A stretch of DNA of 50,039 nt, from positions 1 through 50,039 of the forward strand of contig JBLNBZ010000080.1 in the NCBI GenBank assembly GCA_050260355.1, given 5' to 3'. The stretch is from CADEFX01 sp050260355. Its GTDB lineage: Bacteria > Pseudomonadota > Alphaproteobacteria > Rhizobiales > Hyphomicrobiaceae. The stretch's first letter is position 1; the number at the start of each line of letters is the position of its first letter. Below are positions 1-7,520 of this stretch, piece by piece. The notes below the pieces were generated by a model. That model saw only the letters and a program-made list of their open reading frames with translations. It made no database searches and was not told where the DNA came from. The position numbers and the translations under genes were made by a program.

Positions 1-47
1 CCGCCAGCGCTTCAACCGCGAGGCAGAGCTTGTCGCTCGGCTCCTGG

Positions 48-67
48 ATCCCTGCCTGCGCAGGGAT
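48..67. repeat. Palindromic intergenic repeat fragment
   Basis: An 8-base inverted repeat (ATCCCTGC at 48-55, GCAGGGAT at 60-67) with a 4-base loop, preceded by CTCCTGG and followed by GACGC. The stretch resembles the widespread GGATCCCTGC...GCAGGGATGAC class of dispersed proteobacterial intergenic repeats, whose translations read like WIPACAGMT. No T-run follows, so it is not an obvious terminator. Bases 1-206 hold no gene I can support. The class assignment is from memory of the motif, not from a search. Confidence 0.55.
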
Positions 68-206
68 GACGCAAAGCGGGGGATGGGTCGCGTCATCTCT
101 CTGGCGTCGGGGGTGCGGAGACGGAGTGCCCACTCGCCTATTCGCAACGCGCTGCTGCCGACTGCGGAGCTCTTCCACCCGCAAGGTTTCACTCGAGGTG
201 AGGCCG

Positions 207-1463
207 TCAGCGGGCGTTGGCCGGTGTCTCCGGGCTCCACACGACCGCGTGCCAGCGCAGGCCGATCAGCACGGTGAACAGCAGCCCGGCCGCGGCGTAG
301 AGCGTGGCGGTCAAGTGGAAGCCAACGTGCTGGATGAGCGCGCCGGCGGCAAGCAGGCCCAGCGGCAGGCTGTAGATCACCATCATGCGCACGCCCATGA
401 TGCGGCCGCGGAGGTGCTCGCTCGTCGCGCGCAGCAAGACCACCGCCACCGTGACCATGCAAATACTCTGGCCGATCCCCGCCAGCATGAGCATGGCCAT
501 CCCCGCCCATGGGCTGCTCATCTGGGCGAACAGGAGAAGCATGGCGTACCAGGCAATGGCGGAGTTGAGCATCATACGCGCCGGCCGCATGCGGCTGCCC
601 TTCAGGCTCATGAGCAGCGAACCGATCAGCGAGCCGATGCCGAAGCTGGCGACGAGATATCCGAGCCCTGTCTGGTCGATGTTGTAGACGTCCTTGGCGA
701 CGTAGGGCAGAAGCCCGTTGGTCAGCGGGTAGGCGGTCATGTTGACGAGAAACGCGATCAGGAGCGCCGCCAGCAGCTCGGGCGTCGACCAGGCGTAGGC
801 AACTCCCTCCTTGAGGTCGCTCCAGGCCGACGGACGCACCGGCATCGGTGTGCTGGCTCGCTGCACCTCGGCTCCGGCCGGCCGCGGCGCGATGCCCAGG
901 GTCATCAGAAGGCCGGCGGCGTAGCAGCCCGCAACCAGCACATACGCAGGGGCGAAGCCGAACGCGGCGAACGCCGTGGCACCGGCGAGCGGTGCGGCGA
1001 CGCGCGCCGTGTCCGATGTCGTGCGCGAGATGCCCATCGCGGGAGTGAGCTGCTCGCGCGGCATGTGGGCGGCGATCAGCGCCAGCCGCATGCCGAGGTC
1101 GGAGGGACGGACCATGCCGATCATCCCGCCGATGAGGAGCACGAGCGCGGGCTTCAGCGCGCCGGCGAAGGCGAGAAGCATGAGCGTCGACGCCAGCGTC
1201 GTGTAGATCGCGCGCATGCCGCACAGCAGATTGCGATGGCCAATCCTGTCGCCGATCACGCCCACCATCGGTGCAACCAGCGTGCCTCCGTATTGCAGAG
1301 CCGCGAACACCGTCAGCAGGAAGACCGAGCCGGTTTCCGCCAGCACGTACCAGCCCAGGATCAGCGTCTCCATCTCGAAGGCGCAGGAGGTGAGCAGATC
1401 GGCTGGGCACTGCAGACGGAAGCTGCGGACCCGGAACGGCGTGGGTAACGAGAGCCTCAGCAT
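207..1463 (-). CDS. MFS transporter (MFS_3 / EntS-like)
   Basis: A 418-residue polytopic inner-membrane protein of the major facilitator superfamily, presumably a proton-driven exporter of an unknown small molecule. Hydrophobic segments run through the whole length in a two-half layout. An R-rich cytoplasmic loop around residues 190-215 separates the halves, and GDRIGHRN near residues 70-77 sits where the loop 2-3 signature G-x-x-x-D-R lies. The N-terminal pattern (ADLLTS..FEMETLILGWYVL) is typical of the EntS-like MFS_3 group. The start at 1463 is the only one that keeps the first membrane segment, but its ribosome site is weak. It lies 89 bases downstream of the Bug receptor gene on the same strand, with a strong hairpin between them, so they are probably separate units. 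The substrate cannot be read from the sequence. Confidence 0.85.
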   Translation of the reverse strand: MLRLSLPTPFRVRSFRLQCPADLLTSCAFEMETLILGWYVLAETGSVFLLTVFAALQYGGTLVAPMVGVIGDRIGHRNLLCGMRAIYTTLASTLMLLAFAGALKPALVLLIGGMIGMVRPSDLGMRLALIAAHMPREQLTPAMGISRTTSDTARVAAPLAGATAFAAFGFAPAYVLVAGCYAAGLLMTLGIAPRPAGAEVQRASTPMPVRPSAWSDLKEGVAYAWSTPELLAALLIAFLVNMTAYPLTNGLLPYVAKDVYNIDQTGLGYLVASFGIGSLIGSLLMSLKGSRMRPARMMLNSAIAWYAMLLLFAQMSSPWAGMAMLMLAGIGQSICMVTVAVVLLRATSEHLRGRIMGVRMMVIYSLPLGLLAAGALIQHVGFHLTATLYAAAGLLFTVLIGLRWHAVVWSPETPANAR

Positions 1464-1516
1464 GGTACCGGAGTGGCGAGCTGCGCCGACGCTAAGATGG
1501 CCAGCGCCGGAAGAAG

Positions 1517-1545
1517 GTGCGATTGCTGCGGATCAGCAATCGCAC
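1517..1545 (-). terminator. Strong hairpin after the Bug receptor gene
   Basis: A perfect 12-base-pair inverted repeat (1517-1528 and 1534-1545) with a 5-base loop, starting 8 bases beyond the stop codon of the Bug receptor gene. Read on the minus strand it is followed by CTTCTTCC, a weak pyrimidine tract. The position and stem length suit an intrinsic terminator or 3'-end stabiliser that separates this gene from the MFS gene downstream. Confidence 0.7.
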
Positions 1546-1552
1546 GCTGCAA

Positions 1553-2584
1553 TCACTGCTTCACCTCGATGCCGCCGGCCTTCTTCACGACCTCCTGCCA
1601 GCGCGCGACATCGGACTTGATCGTGGCGAGCATGTAATCGCCGCCGCGGCGCTCGGGCTTTGGAACGCTGCCGCCGATCTCCAGAAACTTCCTCTGCACC
1701 TCCGGGTCGTCGAGCGCCTTGACGGCCGCCGCGCGCAGCTTGGCGAGGATCTCGGGCGGCACGCCCTTGGGTGCGTAGAGACCGAGCCAGCTCTCGACCT
1801 TGAACGCCGGCAATCCGCCTTCCGTCGATGTCGGCACCTCCGGCAGCACGGGCGAGCGCTCGTCGGCCGCGACGCCGAAGCCTTTGACCGATCCGCCCTT
1901 CACGTGTCCGGTGACGGAGGCCACAAGCTCGCACGTGCCGTCGATGGCGCCGCTCAGAATGTCGTTGATGGTCTGGCCGAAGCCGCGGAAGGTGACGTAC
2001 GTCGGCTGCACGTCGATGAGCTGGAAGAACAGCGTGCAGGTCAGATGCGCGAGCGAGCCTGCTCCGTTGTGCCCCATCTTCAGGTCCTTGCCCTTCGCCT
2101 TGGCGTAGGCAATGAACTCCTGCAGGTTGTTCACCGGCAGGTCCTTGCGCACGATCATGATGTTCGGCGTCACCAGGTGGATGCCGAGATAGTCGAAGTC
2201 CGTGCGCGGATCGTAGGGCAGCTTCGGATTGACGGCGACCGAGGCCGAGTGCGTGCCCATGTGCCCGAAGCCGATGGTGTACCCGTCAGGCCTCGCATTC
2301 TTGCCGCGCATCGTGCCGGTCACGCCGCCGGCGCCGGCCACGTTCTCCACGACGACCGTCTGGCCGAGAATCTTGGACATGGAGTCGGCCATGATGCGGG
2401 ACGAGACGTCGGACGCGCCGCCCGCGGCGAAGGGGACGACGAGAGTGATGTTGCGTTCGGGAAAGGCTTGCGCGCCTGCCGTGCTGGGCAGCAGTGCACA
2501 TGCGAGCAGGCTGACGGACAGCGACCCGATCACCCGGCGCGCCGCCGTCAGAACCGCCCTCGGGGCGCTCAGTGAAATCGGCAT
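1553..2584 (-). CDS. Bug/TctC-family periplasmic solute receptor
   Basis: A 343-residue periplasmic binding protein of the tripartite tricarboxylate transporter (TTT) receptor family, which binds carboxylates and related small organic molecules. Residues 1-38 form an export signal (basic start, hydrophobic core, cleavage near AGAQAFP). The mature start FPERNITLVVPFAAGGASDVSSR is the family hallmark: the AAGG-x-x-D loop contacts the ligand carboxylate. A second hallmark, RPDGYT, is near residue 100. GGAGG lies a few bases upstream of the ATG at 2584. No tctA/tctB membrane genes are nearby, so it is an orphan receptor, as is common in bacteria rich in Bug proteins. The divergent TfdA-like dioxygenase suggests a shared catabolic role, which is inference. 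Confidence 0.9.
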   Translation of the reverse strand: MPISLSAPRAVLTAARRVIGSLSVSLLACALLPSTAGAQAFPERNITLVVPFAAGGASDVSSRIMADSMSKILGQTVVVENVAGAGGVTGTMRGKNARPDGYTIGFGHMGTHSASVAVNPKLPYDPRTDFDYLGIHLVTPNIMIVRKDLPVNNLQEFIAYAKAKGKDLKMGHNGAGSLAHLTCTLFFQLIDVQPTYVTFRGFGQTINDILSGAIDGTCELVASVTGHVKGGSVKGFGVAADERSPVLPEVPTSTEGGLPAFKVESWLGLYAPKGVPPEILAKLRAAAVKALDDPEVQRKFLEIGGSVPKPERRGGDYMLATIKSDVARWQEVVKKAGGIEVKQ

Positions 2585-2643
2585 TGGTTTCCTCCGTAAA
2601 GATTATCATTGCGGCCTTAGCGGGCCGTCGTGTTTGAAAACAA

Positions 2644-2682
2644 TGCACGAGAGCAGCGGGGACAATCCGCCGATCTCGTGCA
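2644..2682. promoter_or_regulatory. Long inverted repeat in the divergent Bug/dioxygenase promoter region
   Basis: A perfect 9-base inverted repeat (TGCACGAGA at 2644-2652, TCTCGTGCA at 2674-2682) with 21 bases between the arms. A smaller CGG/CCG pair lies inside the spacer. It sits in the middle of the 231-base gap between the divergently transcribed Bug receptor and the TfdA-like dioxygenase. An operator for a regulator shared by both genes is the simplest reading; a transcribed hairpin is also possible. No regulator gene is adjacent. Confidence 0.45.
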
Positions 2683-2815
2683 GTTGCTCCAAGCAAACCA
2701 TATCAGGCAGCGCGCGCGTCGCAACGCCAAAGGGGCAGGCGGCGGTCCATAGGGGTGACACGTCAGTGCGCAGATCCTAGGATCGAGGTCTCAACGAACA
2801 CTCGGGAGCGAAACG

Positions 2816-3700
2816 ATGCCAATCAAGATTCGCCAGATCGGCCCCTGCTTTGCAGGCGAGGTGGAGGGCGCCGACCTGACCAAGCCTCTGCCGCCGGCCG
2901 ACATCGAGGCTATTCACAGAGGCATGGACCAGTATGCGGTGCTGGTGTTCCACGACCAGCACATCAACGACGAGCAGCAGCTTGCCTTCACGCAGAGCCT
3001 TGGTCCGCTGGAGCACGCCATCGGCACCAGCCTGCGCGGGCCGAACGATCACCGCCTGCCGACCACGTTCGCGGACGTCTCCAACCTCGACAAGGACAAC
3101 AAGCCGTTCGCACGCGATGATCGGCGCCGCTTGTTCGCCATCGGCAATCGCCTGTGGCACTCCGACAGCTCCTTCAAGGTCATACCGGCCAAGTACTCAC
3201 TGCTGCACGCGCGCGTGCTTCCCTCCAAGGGCGGCAACACGGAGTTCGCGGATATGCGGGCAGCCTACGACGCGCTCGACGAGGAGACCAAGGCGCTGGT
3301 CGAGGATCTGGTGTGCGAGCACTCGCAGATGTACTCGCGGGCGCAACTGGGCTTCACCGACTTCACCGAGGAGGAGCGGATCCGCTTCAAGCCGGTGCTG
3401 CAGCGGCTGGTGCGCGTGCATCCGGTGACGAAGCGCAAGTCGCTCTATCTGTCCTCGCACGCGGGCACCATCGTCGGCTGGCCGGTGCCCGAGGCCAAGG
3501 CGTTCCTCAAGGACCTGACCGAGATGGCCACTCAGCGCGAGTACGTGTACGCACACAAGTGGCGCGTCGGCGACCTGGTCATGTGGGACAACCGCCAGAC
3601 GATGCATCGGGCAAGGCCGTTCCCGGCCGAGGAGCCGCGCGACGTGCGGCGCACGACGCTGATGGGCGACGCGCCGACGGTGGCTCAACAGGCCGCCTGA
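2816..3700 (+). CDS. TfdA/TauD-family Fe(II)/2-oxoglutarate dioxygenase
   Basis: A 294-residue cytoplasmic non-haem iron oxygenase of the TfdA/TauD family, which couples decarboxylation of 2-oxoglutarate to substrate hydroxylation, often followed by ether, C-S or C-N cleavage. The iron-binding triad is visible: WHSDSSF gives H115 and D117, and MHRARPF gives H264. Arginines 275-279 (RDVRRTTLMGD) include the expected 2-oxoglutarate carboxylate anchor, and GGNTEFADM near 139-147 is the usual family segment. CTCGGGAGCGAAACG before the ATG provides a plausible ribosome site. The length matches TfdA (about 290 residues). It is divergent from the Bug receptor, and the substrate is unknown. Confidence 0.9.
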   Translation: MPIKIRQIGPCFAGEVEGADLTKPLPPADIEAIHRGMDQYAVLVFHDQHINDEQQLAFTQSLGPLEHAIGTSLRGPNDHRLPTTFADVSNLDKDNKPFARDDRRRLFAIGNRLWHSDSSFKVIPAKYSLLHARVLPSKGGNTEFADMRAAYDALDEETKALVEDLVCEHSQMYSRAQLGFTDFTEEERIRFKPVLQRLVRVHPVTKRKSLYLSSHAGTIVGWPVPEAKAFLKDLTEMATQREYVYAHKWRVGDLVMWDNRQTMHRARPFPAEEPRDVRRTTLMGDAPTVAQQAA

Positions 3701-3750
3701 GGGGCGTTCGGCGCCAGCGCAATTCCTGCGCAACGCCTCCCTCCACTTGC

Positions 3751-3790
3751 GGTCCTGGAAGCCGCGCTCGCAGCGCGGCTTCGGGGATCT
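3751..3790. repeat. Dispersed hairpin repeat, copy A
   Basis: This copy contains the stem GCCGCGCT (3761-3768), loop CGC, AGCGCGGC (3772-3779), flanked by GGTCCTGGAA on the left and TTCGGGGATCTT on the right. The same core with closely related flanks recurs at 3953-4030 and 7420-7515. This copy lacks the CTCGACCC tail of the other two. Confidence 0.7.
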
Positions 3791-3855
3791 TCCTCGATAG
3801 CAGCTGGCTCAGGTCAGCCGTTGGCTCCATGTTCCCGCAGCATGTCGGAGAAAGA

Positions 3856-3892
3856 CCCCGGCTCATTCGCGCCCAAGGCGCGACGGCCGGGG
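3856..3892. repeat. Nested GC-rich hairpin
   Basis: The outer arms are CCCCGGC (3856-3862) and GCCGGGG (3886-3892), and the inner arms are CGCGCC (3868-3873) and GGCGCG (3877-3882) around a CAA loop. In RNA this would fold into a stable two-tier stem. It lies between repeat copies A and B downstream of the dioxygenase gene. It could end that transcript, but no U-run follows. Confidence 0.5.
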
Positions 3893-3952
3893 ACGCAGGA
3901 CGTGAGGGTTGCGCAGGTATCGGCATCGCCAAGCGCAACCCCTATCCTTTTG

Positions 3953-4030
3953 GGGTCCCGGACGCCGCGCTGCCAGCGCGGCTATCCGGGATCTTTCCCG
4001 CTCGACCCGACCCGCGGCTCACCGCTCGAG
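3953..4030. repeat. Dispersed hairpin repeat, copy B
   Basis: This copy holds GGTCCCGGA, then GCCGCGCT (3964-3971), loop GCC, AGCGCGGC (3975-3982), then TATCCGGGATCTTTCCCGCTC and a GACCCGACCCGCGGCTC tail. The flanking TCCCGGA/TCCGGGA pair extends the central stem, so the element is a long imperfect palindrome followed by a conserved tail shared with copy C. Confidence 0.75.
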
Positions 4031-4116
4031 TCCACCACCGCGTCCATTGTAAACTTCCCCGTGCCGCGGGAATGGCCGATAGTGGCTGGCTGAAGCATGA
4101 AGCAAGGGAGTCTTGC

Positions 4117-5364
4117 GTGGGCACGGCACGGCAGCAGCTTCTCGACTGGATCGACCGCGACCGGGACGATCTCGTGCGCTTTCTGCAAGCCTTCGTGCAG
4201 CACAAGAGTCCCAATCCCCCCGGCGACACACGCGCCACCGCCAAGTTCATCACGAGCTTCCTAGACCAACGGGAGCTGCCCTACCGCATCATCTCCCCGC
4301 ACCCGGAGATGCCGAACATCGTCGGCAGCTTCGACTGCGCCGGCAAAGGCCGGCACCTGGTCCTCAACGGCCACATCGACGTGTTTCCCGTCGCCGACGA
4401 CGGCGCCGGCTGGACCAAGGACCCGTGGGGCGGCGAGATCGTCGACGGCAAGATCTTCGGCCGCGGCGTCGCCGACATGAAGGCCGGCACCACGGCGTCG
4501 ATCTTCACCTATCTCTACCTGCATCGCCTGAAGGAGCAGCTCAACGGCAGGCTCACGCTCACCGCCGTCTCGGACGAGGAGACGTTCGGCCCCTACGGCG
4601 CGCGCTATCTCATGGAGCATCACCCCGAGGTGCACGGCGACGCGCTGCTCAACGGCGAGCCGTCGAGCCCCTTCAGCGTCCGCTTCGGCGAGAAGGGCCC
4701 GCTCTGGCTCGAGATCACGGTCAACACGCCCGGCGCGCACGGCGCCTACACGCATGCCAGCAAAAGCGCGACCAAGACCGCGATGGCCATCGCCGCGGAG
4801 CTCGAGAAGCTCGTCGAGATCAAACCGCAGCTCTCCGACAACGTGCGCACCGCCATCGACGCCGGCCGCGCCACCATGGATCGCGCCATGGGTCCGGGCG
4901 CAGGCGACATCGTCGACAAGGTCACGCTCAACATCGGCACCATCAAGGGCGGCGTGAAGGTCAACATGGTGCCGTCGAGCGCCACCTTCGAGCCGGACAT
5001 CCGCCTGCCTCTGGGCGTCACGCGTGAGCAGGTGCTGGCCGAGGTGGACAAGATCATGGCGGCGTTTCCCGAGGCCCGCGTCAGGGAAGCCAACTGCAAT
5101 CCCCCGTCATGGGTCGATCCCGATTGTGAGATCATCCGCATCGTGCAGAAGAACGTCGAGGAGCTGCGCGGCTTCAGGCCACAGCCGATCGTCAGCCTCG
5201 GCGGCACCGATGCGCGCCTCTGGCGCTATCGCAATATCCAGGCCTGCGTCTACGGCCCGTTCCCGCACGGCATGGGCTCCTACGACGAGCATGTCGACAT
5301 CGAGGAGTTCCTGCATATCGTGCGCACGCACGCGCTCTCGGCCTACGACTTCCTTTCCGCTTGA
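4117..5364 (+). CDS. M20-family metallohydrolase (ArgE/DapE type)
   Basis: A 415-residue cytoplasmic di-zinc amidohydrolase/peptidase of the M20 family (ArgE/DapE/ACY1/CPG2). Zinc ligands and catalytic residues are visible: NGHID gives H86 and D88, GRGVADMK gives the bridging D120, and SDEETFG carries the catalytic and ligand glutamate pair. LGGTDARLWR and the late H in PFPHGMG fit the C-terminal part of the catalytic domain, with the lid domain between. I chose GTG 4117 because AAGGGAG (4104-4110) lies six bases upstream; an in-frame ATG at 4072 has no such site. The substrate is probably an N-acylated amino acid or peptide. It stands alone on the strand, and the next gene converges on it. 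Confidence 0.88.
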   Translation: MGTARQQLLDWIDRDRDDLVRFLQAFVQHKSPNPPGDTRATAKFITSFLDQRELPYRIISPHPEMPNIVGSFDCAGKGRHLVLNGHIDVFPVADDGAGWTKDPWGGEIVDGKIFGRGVADMKAGTTASIFTYLYLHRLKEQLNGRLTLTAVSDEETFGPYGARYLMEHHPEVHGDALLNGEPSSPFSVRFGEKGPLWLEITVNTPGAHGAYTHASKSATKTAMAIAAELEKLVEIKPQLSDNVRTAIDAGRATMDRAMGPGAGDIVDKVTLNIGTIKGGVKVNMVPSSATFEPDIRLPLGVTREQVLAEVDKIMAAFPEARVREANCNPPSWVDPDCEIIRIVQKNVEELRGFRPQPIVSLGGTDARLWRYRNIQACVYGPFPHGMGSYDEHVDIEEFLHIVRTHALSAYDFLSA

Positions 5365-5383
5365 GCGGAGCGCCGACGTGTGC

Positions 5384-5405
5384 CCGGCGCCGAGGAAGGC
5401 GCCGG
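5384..5405. terminator. Hairpin between convergent genes
   Basis: A perfect 8-base-pair stem, CCGGCGCC (5384-5391) and GGCGCCGG (5398-5405), with a 6-base loop in the 71-base gap between the convergent M20 gene and the small exported-protein gene. The position suits a shared bidirectional terminator; no T-run is present on either side. Confidence 0.55.
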
Positions 5406-5435
5406 ATTAGAAAGCTCGGCAGATGCCCCGGCGCA

Positions 5436-5939
5436 TCAGCCCTTGGCCAGAACCAGGGTCAGGCCGATCAGCGAGCTGTTGTGGAACTGGATCTCGATGA
5501 TCTGCTTCTCGCCGTTGATGACGACATTCATGTTGGCCGTCAGATCGGCTCCCCTGACCGTCACGTGAAAGCCGCGCGGCGTCACCTGGCCCGTGAGATC
5601 GCCCTGCATGTTGCGCGTCAGCTCGCTCCACGTACCGCTGATGTCGCCGGCTGCATGTGTGATCGTGCTCTGCACCTCGATGCTGCCGCCGGCCGACGCG
5701 CAACGCACCGTCTGCTTGAGTTGATCGACGGTCCCGGCCGGGATGTAGGTCACGCGGCACTTCACGTTCTCACTCTGGGCGTCCTTGACGCCGAGCCGGC
5801 CCTCCCCGACCCAGCGCCCGACCAGCCTGTCCAGCGGCGAGGCCGGCTCGAGCGGAGCCGAGCCAACAGCCATCGCATCGGCCGCCAGCAGCATCAGCCC
5901 GAGCGTTGATGCCGCGATCCCCCTGGAGACGAACCGCAT
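5436..5939 (-). CDS. Exported protein of unknown function
   Basis: A 167-residue protein with a clear signal peptide: MRFVSRGIAAST, a hydrophobic stretch, and a cleavage site near ADAMAVG. The mature part (LDRLVGRWVGEGRLG..., then GDISGTWSELTRNMQGDLTGQV) reads like a small beta-rich lipocalin-like fold of the kind that begins with a GRW-GEG motif. That resemblance is by eye only. Two cysteines (in VKCRV and VRCAS) could form a disulphide in the periplasm. The start at 5939 is chosen because it gives the signal peptide; further upstream codons only add a non-conserved arginine-rich lead. It probably forms its own unit, 88 bases downstream of the M24-type gene on the same strand. Confidence 0.75.
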   Translation of the reverse strand: MRFVSRGIAASTLGLMLLAADAMAVGSAPLEPASPLDRLVGRWVGEGRLGVKDAQSENVKCRVTYIPAGTVDQLKQTVRCASAGGSIEVQSTITHAAGDISGTWSELTRNMQGDLTGQVTPRGFHVTVRGADLTANMNVVINGEKQIIEIQFHNSSLIGLTLVLAKG

Positions 5940-6027
5940 GCCGACCCCCGCTTCCTGATTCGCGTGAGGCCCAAGGAATCGCACCGCTGCGGCCTGCGCA
6001 ACGGCTGAGTTGCCGCAAGCTGCGCCA

Positions 6028-7188
6028 TCACGCGGCGACGTGGTACGCCGGCACCAGTCGGCTGAGGACCTCGGCTCCTGATTGGGTGACGACAATGGTG
6101 TGGCCGAGCGACATCGCCAGGTTCCGGGGCGCATCGATCAGGATTGCGTGCAGGAATAGAATCATGCCCGGCGCAGCCGGCATCGGATTGCCCGAGTAGA
6201 GCATCGGCGGCACGTCCATCCAGGTGGGCCGATACAACGCGCCGAGCGAATAGCCGCAAGCAGCCATGCGGGCGTGCCCGAACCCTGCCTCGTCATAGAC
6301 GCGGCGATGCGCGTCATCGATCTCGCCGAGCGGCCGTCCGGGCCTGGCGGCTTCAGTCATGGCCGCGAGCGCATCGCGGGTCACCTCGAACATGCGCCGC
6401 TGCGTGTCGTTGGGTTTGCCGATGGCGATGGTGCGCATCAGGCAGGCACAGTAGTGGCGGTAGCTGGCCGCAAACTCCATGGTGAGCTGGTCGACCGCAT
6501 CGAGATGGCGAAAGCCGCTGGCGCTGCGCACCAGCAGGGCGCGATCGCCCGACCCGAGCACCGGCCCCGATGGTGGCGGATCGCCGCCGCCCGCCAGGAT
6601 CGGCACCGCCCCCGCCGCCGCGATATCGCCCTCGAACGCGCCCGGTCTCGCCGCCGCCAGCATCGCCTCGAGCGACTGGTCGGCAAGCTCCGCCGCCTTG
6701 CGCACGTACGCAATCTCGGCCGGCGACTTCACCAGGCGCAGACCGCGGACCACATGCGTTGCATCGACCAGCTCGCACCACCCTTCGAGCCGCCTGCGCA
6801 CCAGCTCGTACTTGTCCGCGGTCAATCCGAACGTGCGAAGCTCGATACCGACGCGGGCGCCGCCAAGCCCCTTCTCCTCCAGGATCGACTTCAGCTCGAC
6901 TGAGGGATCGGCTCCCTCCTTGTCGTACCAGAGCCGCACGTCCCCGATTGTCGACGTGCGCCGCGCCTGCTCGAGGTCAGGACGGCGCGTCAGCAGCACG
7001 ATCTCGTCCGAGCCGGCCGTCAGCACCGCACATTGGAAGAAGACGAAGCCGCTCGTATCGAAGCCGGTCAGGTAATAGAGGCTCTCCTGCGCGAACAGCA
7101 GGATGGCGTCCAGCTTCTCCCGTTTGAGTGTCGCTCGGGCGCTTGCCACCCGGGCGTCGAGCTCGCTGCGCTCGAAATGCAAGGCCAT
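6028..7188 (-). CDS. M24-fold (creatinase/Xaa-Pro peptidase type) hydrolase with altered metal site
   Basis: A 386-residue two-domain protein: a creatinase N-terminal domain (about 1-140) and a pita-bread M24 domain (about 155-380). The overall pattern is clear (KSPAEIAYVRKAAELAD at the junction, GMILFLHAIL and IVVTQSGAEVLS at the end). However, the five metal ligands of aminopeptidase P/methionine aminopeptidase are not in place: the first Asp region reads MEFAASYRHYCACLMRT (238-252), the HGIG region reads CGYSLG (311-316), and the late glutamates are missing. This is the situation in creatinase and in the ectoine-hydrolase (DoeA) subgroup, which hydrolyse C-N bonds without that metal pair. 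GGAGAG lies eight bases before the ATG at 7188. The substrate is unknown. Confidence 0.8.
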   Translation of the reverse strand: MALHFERSELDARVASARATLKREKLDAILLFAQESLYYLTGFDTSGFVFFQCAVLTAGSDEIVLLTRRPDLEQARRTSTIGDVRLWYDKEGADPSVELKSILEEKGLGGARVGIELRTFGLTADKYELVRRRLEGWCELVDATHVVRGLRLVKSPAEIAYVRKAAELADQSLEAMLAAARPGAFEGDIAAAGAVPILAGGGDPPPSGPVLGSGDRALLVRSASGFRHLDAVDQLTMEFAASYRHYCACLMRTIAIGKPNDTQRRMFEVTRDALAAMTEAARPGRPLGEIDDAHRRVYDEAGFGHARMAACGYSLGALYRPTWMDVPPMLYSGNPMPAAPGMILFLHAILIDAPRNLAMSLGHTIVVTQSGAEVLSRLVPAYHVAA

Positions 7189-7520
7189 GGGATGCTCTCT
7201 CCACACGCGTCGAATGCGAAGCCGAGCTTGCGCCGAGCGGCATGGGCAATCAATTCGCTTGTGGCCGGCCGGCGCCTGACGTTCATGCAATTGCTCGCCG
7301 TTCCGGGCTGCCCGATCGGCATTGCGAGGGTCGCCAACCGACTGATTTCCTTGTCTTGCAATCGGGTGGAGCAGCGAGCTTCGCCGGAGCCGAATGATCG
7401 AGGGCAACCGCCTCTCCACTGCGGTCCCGGAAGCCGCGCTTCGAGCGCGGCGATCCGGCAACTTCCCCGCTCGACCCAACCCGCGGCTCGCCGCGACTTG
7501 CCGCTCGCTCGCCGATGGAT
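7189..7520. other. Gene-free stretch upstream of the M24-type gene
   Basis: About 330 bases between the sigma factor stop (7521) and the M24-type start (7188), both on the minus strand. It must contain the promoter of the M24-type gene and holds repeat copy C (7420-7515) directly after the sigma factor gene. I see no further gene or RNA here. Confidence 0.65.
7420..7515. repeat. Dispersed hairpin repeat, copy C
   Basis: TGCGGTCCCGGAA, stem GCCGCGCT (7433-7440), loop TCG, AGCGCGGC (7444-7451), GATCCGGCAACTTCCCCGCTC, then a GACCCAACCCGCGGCTC tail and a run of GCCGC/GCTCGC-type short repeats up to about 7515. The core and tail match copy B closely. It begins five bases beyond the sigma factor stop codon, so it will be part of that transcript's 3' end. 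Confidence 0.75.

Larger units (their letters stand above)
3701..4116. other. Gene-free stretch with repeats and hairpins
   Basis: About 415 bases between the dioxygenase stop and the M20 hydrolase start. I find no convincing gene. The stretch holds two copies of a hairpin repeat (3751-3790 and 3953-4030) and a separate nested hairpin (3856-3892), each listed on its own. The last 90 bases must carry the promoter and ribosome site of the M20 gene; I could not pick out clear -35/-10 boxes. Confidence 0.7.

Noticed and set aside
30..1448. A long plus-strand open frame of 472 codons
   Set aside because: It lies opposite the MFS gene and its translation is Arg/His/Gln-rich without domains. It is an antisense shadow of a high-GC gene.
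3154..4116. Extension of the M20 frame upstream to 3154
   Set aside because: The added part overlaps the dioxygenase gene out of frame. GTG 4117 has AAGGGAG at the right distance and gives the normal family length.
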